Below, piece after piece: positions 44,910-55,027 of a stretch of 64,000 bases of DNA. The stretch covers positions 10,106,001 to 10,170,000 of the forward strand of contig NC_061472.1 of NCBI RefSeq assembly GCF_022581195.2. The letters are read 5' to 3'. The position numbers and the translations under genes were made by a program. The stretch's first letter is position 1; each line of letters starts with the position of its first letter. The notes under the pieces were generated by a model. It was not told the origin of the DNA. It searched no databases and saw only the letters and a list, made by a program, of their open reading frames with translations. Source of the stretch: Helicoverpa zea. Taxonomy: Eukaryota > Arthropoda > Insecta > Lepidoptera > Noctuidae.

Positions 44910-47215
44910 AACCCATAAACTTCATAAATTGTATTTTTTTTAATTCACTTTATATTTCTGCTAGTCCTGTTACCCTGTATCGATCAGTTGTTATGAGATG
45001 CGTAGGCGCATTGTGACGTCACTGTAACTAGTAAAACGAGTTCCAAAGGTAGCAAGTCAGATTGTCGATTTTTTTATATGTTTGTTGTGAATATGGTAGG
45101 AAAGTAATGTAGTTTTATGGTGATTTAATTCATTTTGTTTCTGTTTTCCTTAAACTACTGAAGTGAAATTGATGAGCCAAGGACTGTTAAGTAAGGGATT
45201 AAAGACTTTTTAATTACCAATTTTCTAAGTGAAAGAAAATTAAAATCACCATTAACTAAAATGGGTTAAAGATACACTAAGCTAAGCACACATTTAGTGG
45301 CATTACGTTTTTTTTAACCGACTTCAAAAAAGGCGGTTGGTGAAGTTTGGCTATGAATATATGTACGTTTGTGCGTTTGCGATTATCTCGCATTTTATTA
45401 TTTTGAATCACCACTATAAAGACCAGAAAATGATTACCCACTTACAGTTATAATGTATTATCAATTATCATTTATTCAATCACCATCTTCAGTTACTGAG
45501 AACTTATTAACATTACACAGAAGTCCCGGTTTCAACCCCTATAGTTATCAATGTGATATTATTTACAATCAACTTTTATAAGGAGTCGGTTAAAGGGTCT
45601 GCCAGTGACCTTGATATGATATTATAAAGGGATAATAATTATAATACTGACCCTCGTAATGTATAAGTTATTATAGTTCCTGCGGATGCTGATTGTTATT
45701 TGAATTTGACCATGGAGTTTGAAAAAATATGGTAATGAGGTTCACACAGCGCTAAGGTTGCTGAAAGATTCGCGGAGTGTAGTGAATTCGATTTTGGTTT
45801 TATTAAAAATTAGAATAAATTGTTTATTATGTACTAAAGATAACATAAGCAAGTAAAAATTGTAACAAACTGTTACTTAAAATTACAAGGATAAATTAAC
45901 AAAAATATAAAAATCCGAATTGAAAACCTTTTTGGGAAATTTTCAAGACTACCTGAAAAGGCCTCCTCCTTTTCAAAGGCCTCCTTTTCCTCTCCTTTTC
46001 TCAATTCATTGTCATCTTTTTTTAGCTGTCATCAAACCCCTTCCGCAGTGGGTGAAACGGAAGGACGCAGGTCAGACATATGCAATTATACAGCCTAATA
46101 CCCCTTCCATTTCTTATCCCTTAGCAACAACTACAAACCTTATCCATATTTCTCCCTAAGCTCTTTTAAGCACAAAGATGAATTTAAAATCTAATAGCTA
46201 AGCAGAAATAGAACGTTTAAATTATAAACTAGGCCCTTAGAAACTCAAGAATCTCGTAGAAATAATAAGACATCTGCAATTCGAGTAAGCTCGGCTGATT
46301 TTAAAAGAAAGGGGGGATCTTGTAAGCATTTTTTGCAGACAAGGGTATCGCAAGAGCCTTTTATTATATATCAGTGATTGTCGCATTCAACTCGGGATAA
46401 GTGAACCTTTGTGCTCGCCGAGGGCTGTGAAGCGGCCATTTTTAAAAAGAAGTTTTCTTAGAATTCGAAATTTGAATATTTTTGTCGTCTGTGGCAGTGA
46501 CATTGATAGCGTGTGGTAATTTTTGGTTGTAATTATTTATAGGCTTCATTATTTCGGCAACAGTTTTTATAATTGATAGATTTAAGACCACTTGCCATAT
46601 ACCAGCAAAAAGATTACAATATGCCCTGAAATATTTACTAAATAGGTATTTTAATTTAATTTTTGGAAGTTTTTTGATTGTACGAGGTTTTGGTTTGTAG
46701 GTACGAGTACATAATTAAGTACCTAGGTACATTTTGCAATTAACCTTAAAACAATAGTTCATATTTAACTCCAAAACAATTACAACTCTTTTACCACTTT
46801 TTACCCTCCCCAAAAAAGAAAGCCGGCCCCAACATAGTTAAGCAAAGGCGCGGGAGATGATGATGAATCTTCCCCAAAAGATTTGATCCCCAATTTACTT
46901 AGAGGCAGCCCTCACCTACACGTTGGTACTTATGTTGTGCTTGCGGGTATAGACTCCCGCGCAGGTGTGCTATTGACGAGATCTGTCGGCTTTTCTACCT
47001 CGCTTCCTACCAGCTGCAGACCAGTTCCAATCTGTGCGCACAAACGTTTTGTGAAGCTCAAATATGGAGCATTTTGTATGGTATTTAATATTTTTGTAGT
47101 GAGGTCCTGTGATTTGTCTAGTAATGGGTAGAAAGGTTGGATGCATAATGATGCTGTCTTTGGTTTTCTGATAAAATGAAAATGTCTTATTTAGAGTCTA
47201 GTATACCAATGTCTG
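44910..47215. other. AT-rich spacer, no gene seen
   Basis: 'aaccgacttcaaaaaaggcg' near 45317 is the end motif of a dispersed repeat. A slightly GC-richer patch at 46905-47050 is unassigned. No supportable exon. Confidence 0.4.
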
Positions 47216-47219
47216 TTAT

Positions 47220-47400
47220 AACTATCTATAGTATACCGATATAGTAACATATTTAAGCTGAAAAGTTTGTTTTCTGGGTTGTTTAACGTGCTAATCTCAG
47301 GAGCCCGGTACTGAACTGATTCGAAAATATTCAATTAGTGTTAGGTTATTTATCAAGGAAGGCCATAGATAACCAAATTTACAACGGATGCGAAGCGGAT
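47220..47400 (+). mobile_element. degraded Helitron-like copy
   Basis: tatctatagtataccgatat, aagctgaaaagtttg, tgctaatctcaggagcccgg and ttatttatcaaggaaggcca follow the family order with many changes. Confidence 0.5.
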
Positions 47401-47446
47401 GCTTTAGAATAAAAATACAGTTTGCACAGGATATCGGTAAAGTCAG

Positions 47447-48223
47447 GGGCCCGATTCTCCTAAGTTAATAATGTCAAAATCGAATAGAAATCGAATCGCA
47501 ATATGATCGCAATAGCAGTTTTAACCATATCGAGCATTCTGCTACTAATAAAAGATCAATCGTATTTGATTGGTGTGCGATTGGTCTGCTATTTTGGTGA
47601 TTTTGGTCAATACGGTAGTTTGCTGTACAATCATTTTGCAATCGTAAATCATTTGCAGACAAAATGATTCATTATTGAATGACAGAAAAGAATAAAAACG
47701 TTTATTTCAAAGAAAAAATAGCGGAATGCCACATACGTTTCAATCGTAATCGAGTCGGGATTGGATATCAGGGGCCCGATTCTCCTAATTTTACTTAAGC
47801 GACCTTCGATTGACGTTCGACTCGATTCGACTGAGATCCAATCCCGACTCGATTACTATTGAAGCGTATGTGGCATTCCGCTATTTTTTCTTTGAAATAA
47901 ACGTTTTTATTCTTTTCTGTCATTCAATAATGAATCATTTTGTCTGCAAATGTTTTACGATTGCAAAATGATTGCGCGGCAAACTACCGTATAGACCAAA
48001 ATTACCAAAATAGCATACCAATCGCACACCAATCAAATGTCAATCGAATACGATTGGTCTTTTATTAGTAGCAGAATGCCCGATATGGTTAAAACTGCTA
48101 TTACGATCGTATTGCGATTCGATTACTATTCGATTTTGACATTATTAACTTAGGAGAATCGGGCCCCAGTCGAATCGTACGTGAATCGTATATTGCTTAA
48201 GTAAAATTAGGAGAATCGGGCCC
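47447..48223 (-). mobile_element. PIF/Harbinger-like MITE, copy 2 (host of a nested copy)
   Basis: The outer ends are GGGCCCGATTCTCCTAA on the left and its inverse on the right, flanked by CAG (47444-47446) and CAG (48224-48226). The element is split after 47771; its remaining part resumes at 48170 (tcgaatcgtacgtgaatcgt). It is in opposite orientation to the copy inside it. Confidence 0.82.
47772..48166 (+). mobile_element. PIF/Harbinger-like MITE, copy 3, nested in copy 2
   Basis: The 395-bp element has the same inverted ends and is flanked by CAG (47769-47771) and CAG (48167-48169). It is collinear with copy 1 at 36622-37013. Confidence 0.85.
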
Positions 48224-48293
48224 CAGGAAACTGACAACCTATTCTGTAATTAGAAAAATATGTACCTAATTACATGAATAAAATGTTAATTAT

Positions 48294-48480
48294 AAAAAAA
48301 TAAAACCGACTCCCAAAAACACTGAAAAGCAAAAAAAAACTATTCTTAGGTGCATCGGCCTAGAAGTCGGTGTCTAATGGATGTAACTAAGTTTATAACG
48401 CCACCGACTTCTAGGCCGATGCACCTAAGAATAGTTTTTTTTTGCTTTTCAGTGTTTTTGGGAGTCGGTTTTATTTTTTT
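48294..48480. repeat. hairpin with matched 79-bp arms
   Basis: Left arm 48294-48372 (ending gcctagaagtcggtg) matches right arm 48402-48480 in inverted orientation with no mismatch that I can see, around a 29-bp loop. It forms the start of the repeat that continues to 49.09 kb. Confidence 0.85.
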
Positions 48481-48489
48481 GTAAAAAGT

Positions 48490-49096
48490 TTTTTATTTTT
48501 AGCTTTTCAGTGACAAGCATAGTTGTCACTATCCGCATGTCATATCCGCAGTGGAAAGTTCTCATCAATACGAACAATATAAGCCCAAGCACGAGGTAGT
48601 TTACATATTCAATTGTCGAGTTCCCTCGACCTTCGCTGGTCTCCATCATCAGGTCAGCTTCAAACCTTCACTGTTGCAAAGGTCTCGTCAATACGAACAA
48701 AATAAGCCCAAACACGAGGTAGATTTTTACACATTCATTGTTCAAGTTCCCTCGACCTTCTCTGGTCTTCATCATCAGGTCAGCTCCAAGCCTTCACCAT
48801 TGCATAGTGTTATCAGACATGCGCCTTAGTGTCAAGTTTTTACCCTACGTATGCCTACGATTTTCGAAAGTTGCCCTCGATTTCTCAGGGTTTCCATCAT
48901 CAGATCCTGACCTGGTGACTATGGGACCACCTGGGAGGTAAACCCTATGAAACAAAAAAAAAATTTTGCAAATCGGTCGAGGCGTCTCTGAGTAATCGGT
49001 GAACATACATAAAAAATAAAAAAAAAATAAAAAAAAAAAAAAAAGATCCCGACGAATTGAGAACCTCCTCCTTTTTGGAAGTCGGTTAAAAAGCAT
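48490..49096 (-). repeat. dispersed repeat related to the 14-15 kb palindrome
   Basis: Shares agcttttcagtgacaagca, gttgtcactatccgcat, acgaggtagtttacatattc, tccatcatcaggtcagct and ggtttccatcatcagatcct with 14.6-15.1 kb, again with about 126-bp tandem units. It ends with an A-rich tract and ctcctcctttttggaagtcg. The type of element is unknown. Confidence 0.65.
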
Positions 49097-49322
49097 TTTT
49101 ATGTAAACAATAACTCAGGTTAAAGTTTAAGTACATAAACGTAAACCTTCAGCAATTAGTGACAATGTGTGTGTGTTTAACCTATCACGTATTGAAATCA
49201 GTAGCCTTTCATCCGCCATTGTGTGCGCGTGGGAAATCGTTTATTTGTGTAATTGTTAAATAATAAGGATAAAGTAATGCGAGGTACCGTTGGCTTTGAC
49301 ATTTAAATATGCAGTTTTGAGT

Positions 49323-52231
49323 GCAAGTAATAAATAAATAAATAAATAAATAAATTCTTTATTTTCACCAAAAGCCATCACAACATTAACATCCGTAAAG
49401 ACTAGGCATAAATTATAGGTTTTGTAAAACATTAAACTCTGGCTCCTAAACTAGGCATGTGCCTGTGACTTAGGAGTCAGTGATTCTCCAATAAACGTCA
49501 GAGTAAGCATATGATTGAAGCGATTCAGGACGTTACAATAAATGAGCAATGGTAACAAAAAAAGAATAAAACTGTTCTAATTTGTAGGGAGGAAGAGAGA
49601 GATAAAAACAATTTAATAAAACTGAGGTTTAACGGTAAGGTTAGTACGGCAGTAAGTTTAGGGTGATTGTGAGTGTAACTGTAGTGGGAATGTATGGGAT
49701 GTGTTGTATGTCAATGTATAGAAGTGTGTTTGTATGTGTAATGAAAGAGTATGGGTGGAATAATAATGTTAAATTTATAATAATTTACCCAGTAGGAGAT
49801 CCTCAGTATTGTCGTAATTAAGTGTATGTAGATAGTCTATAAGTAAGTTTTTACAATGATATTTAGGGGATGAATAAATGTTTAATTTTTTGTTGAGAAA
49901 GTTGTACAGATAACCGCTATTAACGTAGAACTGGCGTCTGGCAAAGGCAGTTCTATGGCGTTCATGCGTGAAAATATTGTATTTTCGTCTGCAAGTTGAA
50001 TCCATTGGGGGACGTGTAGAGTGTTTGCGAAGAGCAGACAGGAGAACATAAAGTTGTCTGACTGTTAGAAAATTGCAGTCAGAATAGAGTTGCATAGTGG
50101 GATACCTACGCGGAAGAGAGAGCATTACCTTGAGCACAGCTCTCTGGGCTCTCTCAAGGCGAATGAATACATTTTGTGTGGCTCCACCCCAAACGGGCAA
50201 GCAGTACGTTAAAACAGAGCGGCACAGAGCTAAATATACTATTTTAAGTGTTTCAAGATCAGCAGAATTTCGCAGCTTCTTGAAGACGTATATCAGCTTA
50301 CGTACACGGGACGTGACCTTGGCTATGTGGGGATGCCAGTTGAGATGCTGATCAATTAGTACTCCTAGATATCTTACATGAGTCGTTTTTGTGAGGGAGA
50401 GGCAGCTACATTGCGCTAAAGAACCACAGTGATGTGCTTTTAGGGTCAAGGAATTAGAAGGACATTGATTTGACTTGATAGCAAAGGGAACGTATACGGT
50501 TTTGTCTACATTTAAAGTGAGCAAGTTATCAGACAAACATTTCATCACGCAGCAGAGCGCTGCCTCGGCATTTTGGTATGCCTGGGTCCAGTTACATCCC
50601 TCTACGATAAGGGCAGTGTCATCCGCATAGGTATATATCATACAGTTATCAAGAGGTAGTGTACAGAGATCATTTATGTAAATGAGAAAGAGGGTGGGAC
50701 CCAGGATGCTTCCTTGCGGAACGCCAAAAGTCATTGGAAGTTCATCACTTTCATATTGACCAATTTTAACTATTTGAGTACGATCTTTGAGATAGTCTGC
50801 AAAGATTTTCAACGGTAGTCCACGAATTCCAAGTCTTTCCATTTTTCTCAATAAAGCTGGGGCAGAGACAGTGTCAAAGGCCTTTGACAAATCTAGGAAA
50901 ATTCCCAGGCACTTGCGTTTTCTGTCTAGCGTCCTAGCTACGTGATTCGACAGATGTAATACTGCATCCTCAGTACTAACTCCATTTCGGAACCCGTATT
51001 GGTTTTTGGCTAAGATGTTGTTTGACTCAAGAAAGCTTATCAGATTCTTATTTAGTACCCGTTCCAAGATCTTTGACATTGCACTTAAAATAGAAATGGG
51101 ACGGTAATTATTAACATCATCTTTGCACCCGGATTTATGAATAGGGTGAACGAGTGCTTTTTTAAACGTCTTAGGAAAGACACCAGCACTTATGCACAGG
51201 TTACAGACATGTGTAACAATCGGAACTAATACTTTTCTCGCGCCTTTAATAATTTTAGATGGAATACAATCATAACCTGTAGCACAGTCAGTCCTTAGAC
51301 CCAGGATAATGGATTCAACATCGAGCTCGGTAACCTCAAGAAGCATCATTGAGCCACACGACTGTGAGTTAGCCACGGGATTGGACACCATAGAGGATGA
51401 TTTAAATTTTGAAGCCAAACTGCTGCCTACACTAGCAAAAAAGTTATTAACGTAATTTAGCGAGGATTTAGGGTTATCTAATAAGTTTACTAGCTCAGAG
51501 GAAGGCGAACACTGTGTTTGAAGCTCCGAGACTTTCTTAATAACATTCCACGTAGCTTTAACATTATTTTTAGCATTGCGAAACAGTTCTTTTTCGTAAG
51601 AGCGTTTTAGTTTTCTCAGCAGGGAATTGCAATAATTGCGATAGCGAGTGTAGGTGATTTTTAAAATCTCATTGTTAGCCGACTTTTTGAGTTTAATATG
51701 CATACGATCACGGTGCCTTATACAGCGGAGTAGTCCCGGTGTGATCCAGGGCTTTAAATTACGTTGTTTTCTTGGGACAACTTGAATATGAGTGTGCTCA
51801 GTAACAATGGAGGAAAGTTTACCTATAAGCGCATCTGCGGCATCATTAGGATCAGATATAGACAGGATTGGAGACCAGTCATGGGTTTTAATACTCTCAA
51901 TTGCGGAATCACAGTCTAATTTTGCCCTAGTTCGGGTGACATCCGAATGTACACTCCGGTTGCATAAGAATAGCAATGTCGGTTCGTGATCTGTTATGGA
52001 TGATTCAATAACGAAAGCCGTAGCGCGTTTATTTGTTTTTATTAAAATATGGTCTAAGCAATTTGAGAGCCGAGTCGGAAACAGATGTGCTGGAAGAAGT
52101 CCGTTAGAGGCAGTACAGTTTAAATAGTCATCCGAGTGACTGTCAGTATTGTCGACCCTAATGTCAATGTTCATATCACCAATCAAGACCACGGAAGAAG
52201 TTCCTATTTTGAGAACACTATCGAGGCTCTA
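49323..52231 (-). mobile_element. 5'-truncated non-LTR retrotransposon (CR1/Jockey group)
   Basis: On the minus strand the element runs from about 52231 to a (TTTA)n-type tail at 49354-49328, with an open frame of at least 805 codons. The endonuclease is represented only by its C-terminal part, so the insertion is 5'-truncated in the usual way for target-primed reverse transcription. The exact TSD was not found. The lack of any stop or frameshift indicates a young insertion. The clade within CR1/Jockey (Daphne-like is possible) is not settled. Confidence 0.82.
49775..52192 (-). CDS. endonuclease (partial) / reverse transcriptase ORF of the non-LTR element
   Basis: Seen: the first listed codon is GTG, and the frame continues upstream to a stop near 52231, so no real start is present. 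Residues 1-80 hold the end of an APE-type endonuclease (LIGDMNIDI; LDHILIK; SSITDHEP). The reverse transcriptase follows: NYRPISILS near residue 361, GIFLDLSKAFD near 431, VPQGSILGP, and the catalytic YADD near 522. Then LGVLID and a C-terminal region with WGGATQNVF, ending GKLL. The catalytic Asp residues are present. The missing N-terminal endonuclease and ORF1 mean this copy cannot move by itself. It lies between the two host genes and is not part of either. Confidence 0.88.
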   Translation of the reverse strand: MVLIGDMNIDIRVDNTDSHSDDYLNCTASNGLLPAHLFPTRLSNCLDHILIKTNKRATAFVIESSITDHEPTLLFLCNRSVHSDVTRTRAKLDCDSAIESIKTHDWSPILSISDPNDAADALIGKLSSIVTEHTHIQVVPRKQRNLKPWITPGLLRCIRHRDRMHIKLKKSANNEILKITYTRYRNYCNSLLRKLKRSYEKELFRNAKNNVKATWNVIKKVSELQTQCSPSSELVNLLDNPKSSLNYVNNFFASVGSSLASKFKSSSMVSNPVANSQSCGSMMLLEVTELDVESIILGLRTDCATGYDCIPSKIIKGARKVLVPIVTHVCNLCISAGVFPKTFKKALVHPIHKSGCKDDVNNYRPISILSAMSKILERVLNKNLISFLESNNILAKNQYGFRNGVSTEDAVLHLSNHVARTLDRKRKCLGIFLDLSKAFDTVSAPALLRKMERLGIRGLPLKIFADYLKDRTQIVKIGQYESDELPMTFGVPQGSILGPTLFLIYINDLCTLPLDNCMIYTYADDTALIVEGCNWTQAYQNAEAALCCVMKCLSDNLLTLNVDKTVYVPFAIKSNQCPSNSLTLKAHHCGSLAQCSCLSLTKTTHVRYLGVLIDQHLNWHPHIAKVTSRVRKLIYVFKKLRNSADLETLKIVYLALCRSVLTYCLPVWGGATQNVFIRLERAQRAVLKVMLSLPRRYPTMQLYSDCNFLTVRQLYVLLSALRKHSTRPPMDSTCRRKYNIFTHERHRTAFARRQFYVNSGYLYNFLNKKLNIYSSPKYHCKNLLIDYLHTLNYDNTEDLLLGKLL

Positions 52232-53256
52232 TAGTATATTGTATGCTCTATAAGTATTTTGTTTGTGTTTAATTTAGGTTCGAAATGGTGTTGCGAGCTC
52301 TCTGACTATATCGGGTGATGATCTATGAAAGGCTGCAGTTCACGATAGAGAACGATTTTTGAAAGTAACCAATGATTGTAATCTTAGGTGCGAATATTGA
52401 CTTTAACTTTTCCAATGTCCATTGTCCAACTACGGACTTACGATGAGGATCACTAAGAAATAGCTTGATACTGATGACTGTTATCTGAAAAGATGTAAGA
52501 ATATATTGCCGATAGGAAGCTAATCTAAATCCTAATTTGCAACTTACAGATATGTAGGTACCTTAAAATTACTCTGTACAAAGTGATAGGCAGGTACAAT
52601 GGAACAGAACAAATGTACCGTTTGAGTACTTACACAGCTGAACAAGATCTTTATTTCGTAATCCTATCGGTAACTACCTCCAATCTCAAACATGTAGGTA
52701 ACTTAAGATTCAAACAACAAAGGTGACCGACTGTAACTAACATCTTACAACGCTCTATTTAAACTGAATACTTAACCAGTAACCTAATAACTAATAATAA
52801 TATAACGGTTATCACAAAATAACACGTGCAACGTTTTGGCATCACCTGACGTGACCTTGGTGCGGCGGCCCGCGCTGTCCTTGGGCAAGAGGGGCGAAAC
52901 AAAACGAACGCTGGGACAATGTTATGGCCGTTAAACAAGTCCTGAATGCTCCGGAAGGTTGCCTCCCCTTGCTTTATTTGTCTATGGAAACGAATGTGAG
53001 ATTACGCAATCAATTTTAGAAATGAATGCTAAATAATTTTGCATGTCTGTCAGTTTTTTTGTGGGATGGTAACGTGCACAAGCATTTTGAATGTAAGGAT
53101 CCTTGCTGCTTCTAGAATCTGCCTTTTGTACGCCGCTTTATACCTAACTCAAAATAGGTGTTCCGTAGGTTCAGAGTTAAGGATTTCAAAAGTCATGAGA
53201 AAACTCGTAATTTTTAAAAGATTAAATTCTCCTCTATTTTAATCCTTTATTAAACA

Positions 53257-53413
53257 CTAGCCGTTTCCTACGGTTTCAACCGTGTTTCGTGGAAACTGTG
53301 TCTCGTAGAGGTACCCGGATAAAATATAGCTTATGTCGTCAGGGGATAGTGTTATAGCTTCTCAACCGTGGAAGAATTTAAAGAAGTAGTTTCGGAGCAT
53401 TTATGGTACAGAC
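53257..53413 (-). mobile_element. Helitron-like fragment starting at CTAG
   Basis: On the plus strand CTAG (53257-53260) is followed by ccgtttcctacggtttcaac and acccggataaaatatagct, the inverse of the family, ending near gtagtttcggagcatttatg. Confidence 0.6.
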
Positions 53414-54355
53414 AAATAATAAGTTTCCTCTATAGATGTCAAAGAATTTAGGTACGAAAATCAATGTATCCCAAAAAGGAATGAGTAGACGATTTTGTTT
53501 ATTCGTATGGATCTGACGAATTGCCTAAATTATAGGTACTTGACAAGACTCCTCCTTCCTCTTAACATATTTTTTTGGGTTCAATAATGTAGGTAAATTC
53601 AAAGCAAACACATTGAATGGGTTATTTTTTTATAATTTGCCGAATGGTACAGCAAACTTACGAATTAACATCCCTAACCTGTTTGTCCCCTCTGAATTCG
53701 GAGGGCCTAGTGCAAAACGGCGACGCCATTGTAGAATTTCCTTCTCTTTTGTACAAAAGCGGCAGTTATTACGAAATAAATCGTTTTGTGTACAGTACTG
53801 GTTCTTATAAATGTATTATGAAGTTTAAGTTATTCCAGACTTGAATAAGTAACGGAGTTGGGGTCTACCAAGGTCTCGTATTGTTGCGATTTCTGTGGGG
53901 AACGGTCGCTGAAGAATTAAATTGTAGTTTAGCGTTTAATGGATAAAATAAATGTGTTGTCAAGCAAATACATGTTATATTACCGTCCAACTTTTGCAAG
54001 TTTGCATTGTTAAAAATTGTATTACACACAAGTAATAATTTTAGGTATCCGAAAATTCACAATAGTGTGTGCACTAAGAAAATTTACTGTGTTACTGTTT
54101 TAGGTGTTAGGTTTTAGACTACTGTTTTAGGCGATAAGGCAAGGATTTTGATTAAATTTCAATAATATAGATTTGGACATAGCGGAAAAGCCTATGAGTC
54201 ATACGTATTGACGAATGACGGGTGTCATCATAATTCTATATTATATCCGGCTGCGGAGAGTAGAATGGGTATTTTTTTATCTGTCAATAGCTACAACTGA
54301 CCAAAAACCGCATGCGTGATGCATGCTGTACGAGGAACGGATGTTTTAGTTTGCT

Positions 54356-54482
54356 TGTCCCAACACTAAAGGCTCCGAAACTACTGATCCGATTTGAAAA
54401 ATCTTTTCGCTATTGTAACATGGCTATTATTTTATCCTGTTACAGAAACCCTTGTAACGGGTGAATCCGCAGGAAAACAACT
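54356..54482 (+). mobile_element. Helitron-like fragment, degraded
   Basis: Reads aaaggctccgaaactactga, then ttttatcctgttac, gggtgaatccgcagg and aaacaacttg. Confidence 0.5.
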
Positions 54483-54669
54483 TGTTATGCCTTATCTGCT
54501 GCAGATGTGTATTAATTAAAAATTGATAGTTGTAGAATACGGTAGGTGATAGTGAGACAGCGTAAACACGCATGACAAAAGGGCCCATAATCAGTTACTA
54601 TTATAGGTTCTATGAAAGATACGTTTCTCATTAAACTTAAGAAAATAAAACAAGAGCTGGTTTCCACCA

Positions 54670-54998
54670 TTTATTTGAATTTTACTAAAAAAATTGAATA
54701 AAAAATATGGTATTTCATCAACATGTTATTTAGAAATGAATAATATACAGTTGTAGAAAACATTGTCCCGTATTGTGGTCGCCCTATATTAACGTTATGG
54801 TAGAGTATGTCGGAGTAGGTGCGACGGCCGGGTCAGCGCCGCCCCGTGCGGAGTGTCGGGCAGTCGGTCGGGCAGTCGGTCTGGCGGGCGTCGGTCGGCT
54901 GTCAGCTGGGGGTCAGTCGGCAGTCGGTGCGCGGGTGTGATTATGCTTCAATGGTGGGACGGCGCGTTGTGTTGTCAGTCTCACTCGCTGCTCTTAAT
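54670..54998 (-). other. BZW 3' untranslated region with candidate polyadenylation signal
   Basis: On the minus strand an AATAAA (54675-54670) lies about 325 bp after the stop codon. Within this stretch, 54820-54935 is very GC-rich with tandem cagtcggtcgggcagtcgg-type repeats, in contrast to AT-rich flanks. The extent of the UTR is inferred only from the hexamer. Confidence 0.5.
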
Positions 54999-55027
54999 CT
55001 AATCTTCTTCTTCGCCACTCTCGGACT
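54999..55027 (-). CDS. kra: BZW terminal exon, 29 nt, acidic tail
   Basis: The acceptor ttccag on the minus strand precedes AG TCC GAG AGT GGC GAA GAA GAA GAT TAG. Joined to the G that ends the previous exon, it gives ESESGEEED and a stop, the acidic C-terminal box expected of W2-domain proteins. Without this exon, the frame would run into intron sequence and end in an unrelated GGGHYF tail. Confidence 0.85.

Noticed and set aside
48551..49096. Frames containing HHQVS-type repeats
   Set aside because: Read from tandem units of a dispersed repeat with no conserved protein motif.
49775..52192. Host gene or viral polymerase
   Set aside because: The APE endonuclease plus reverse transcriptase order, the tail and the 5' truncation identify a non-LTR retrotransposon.
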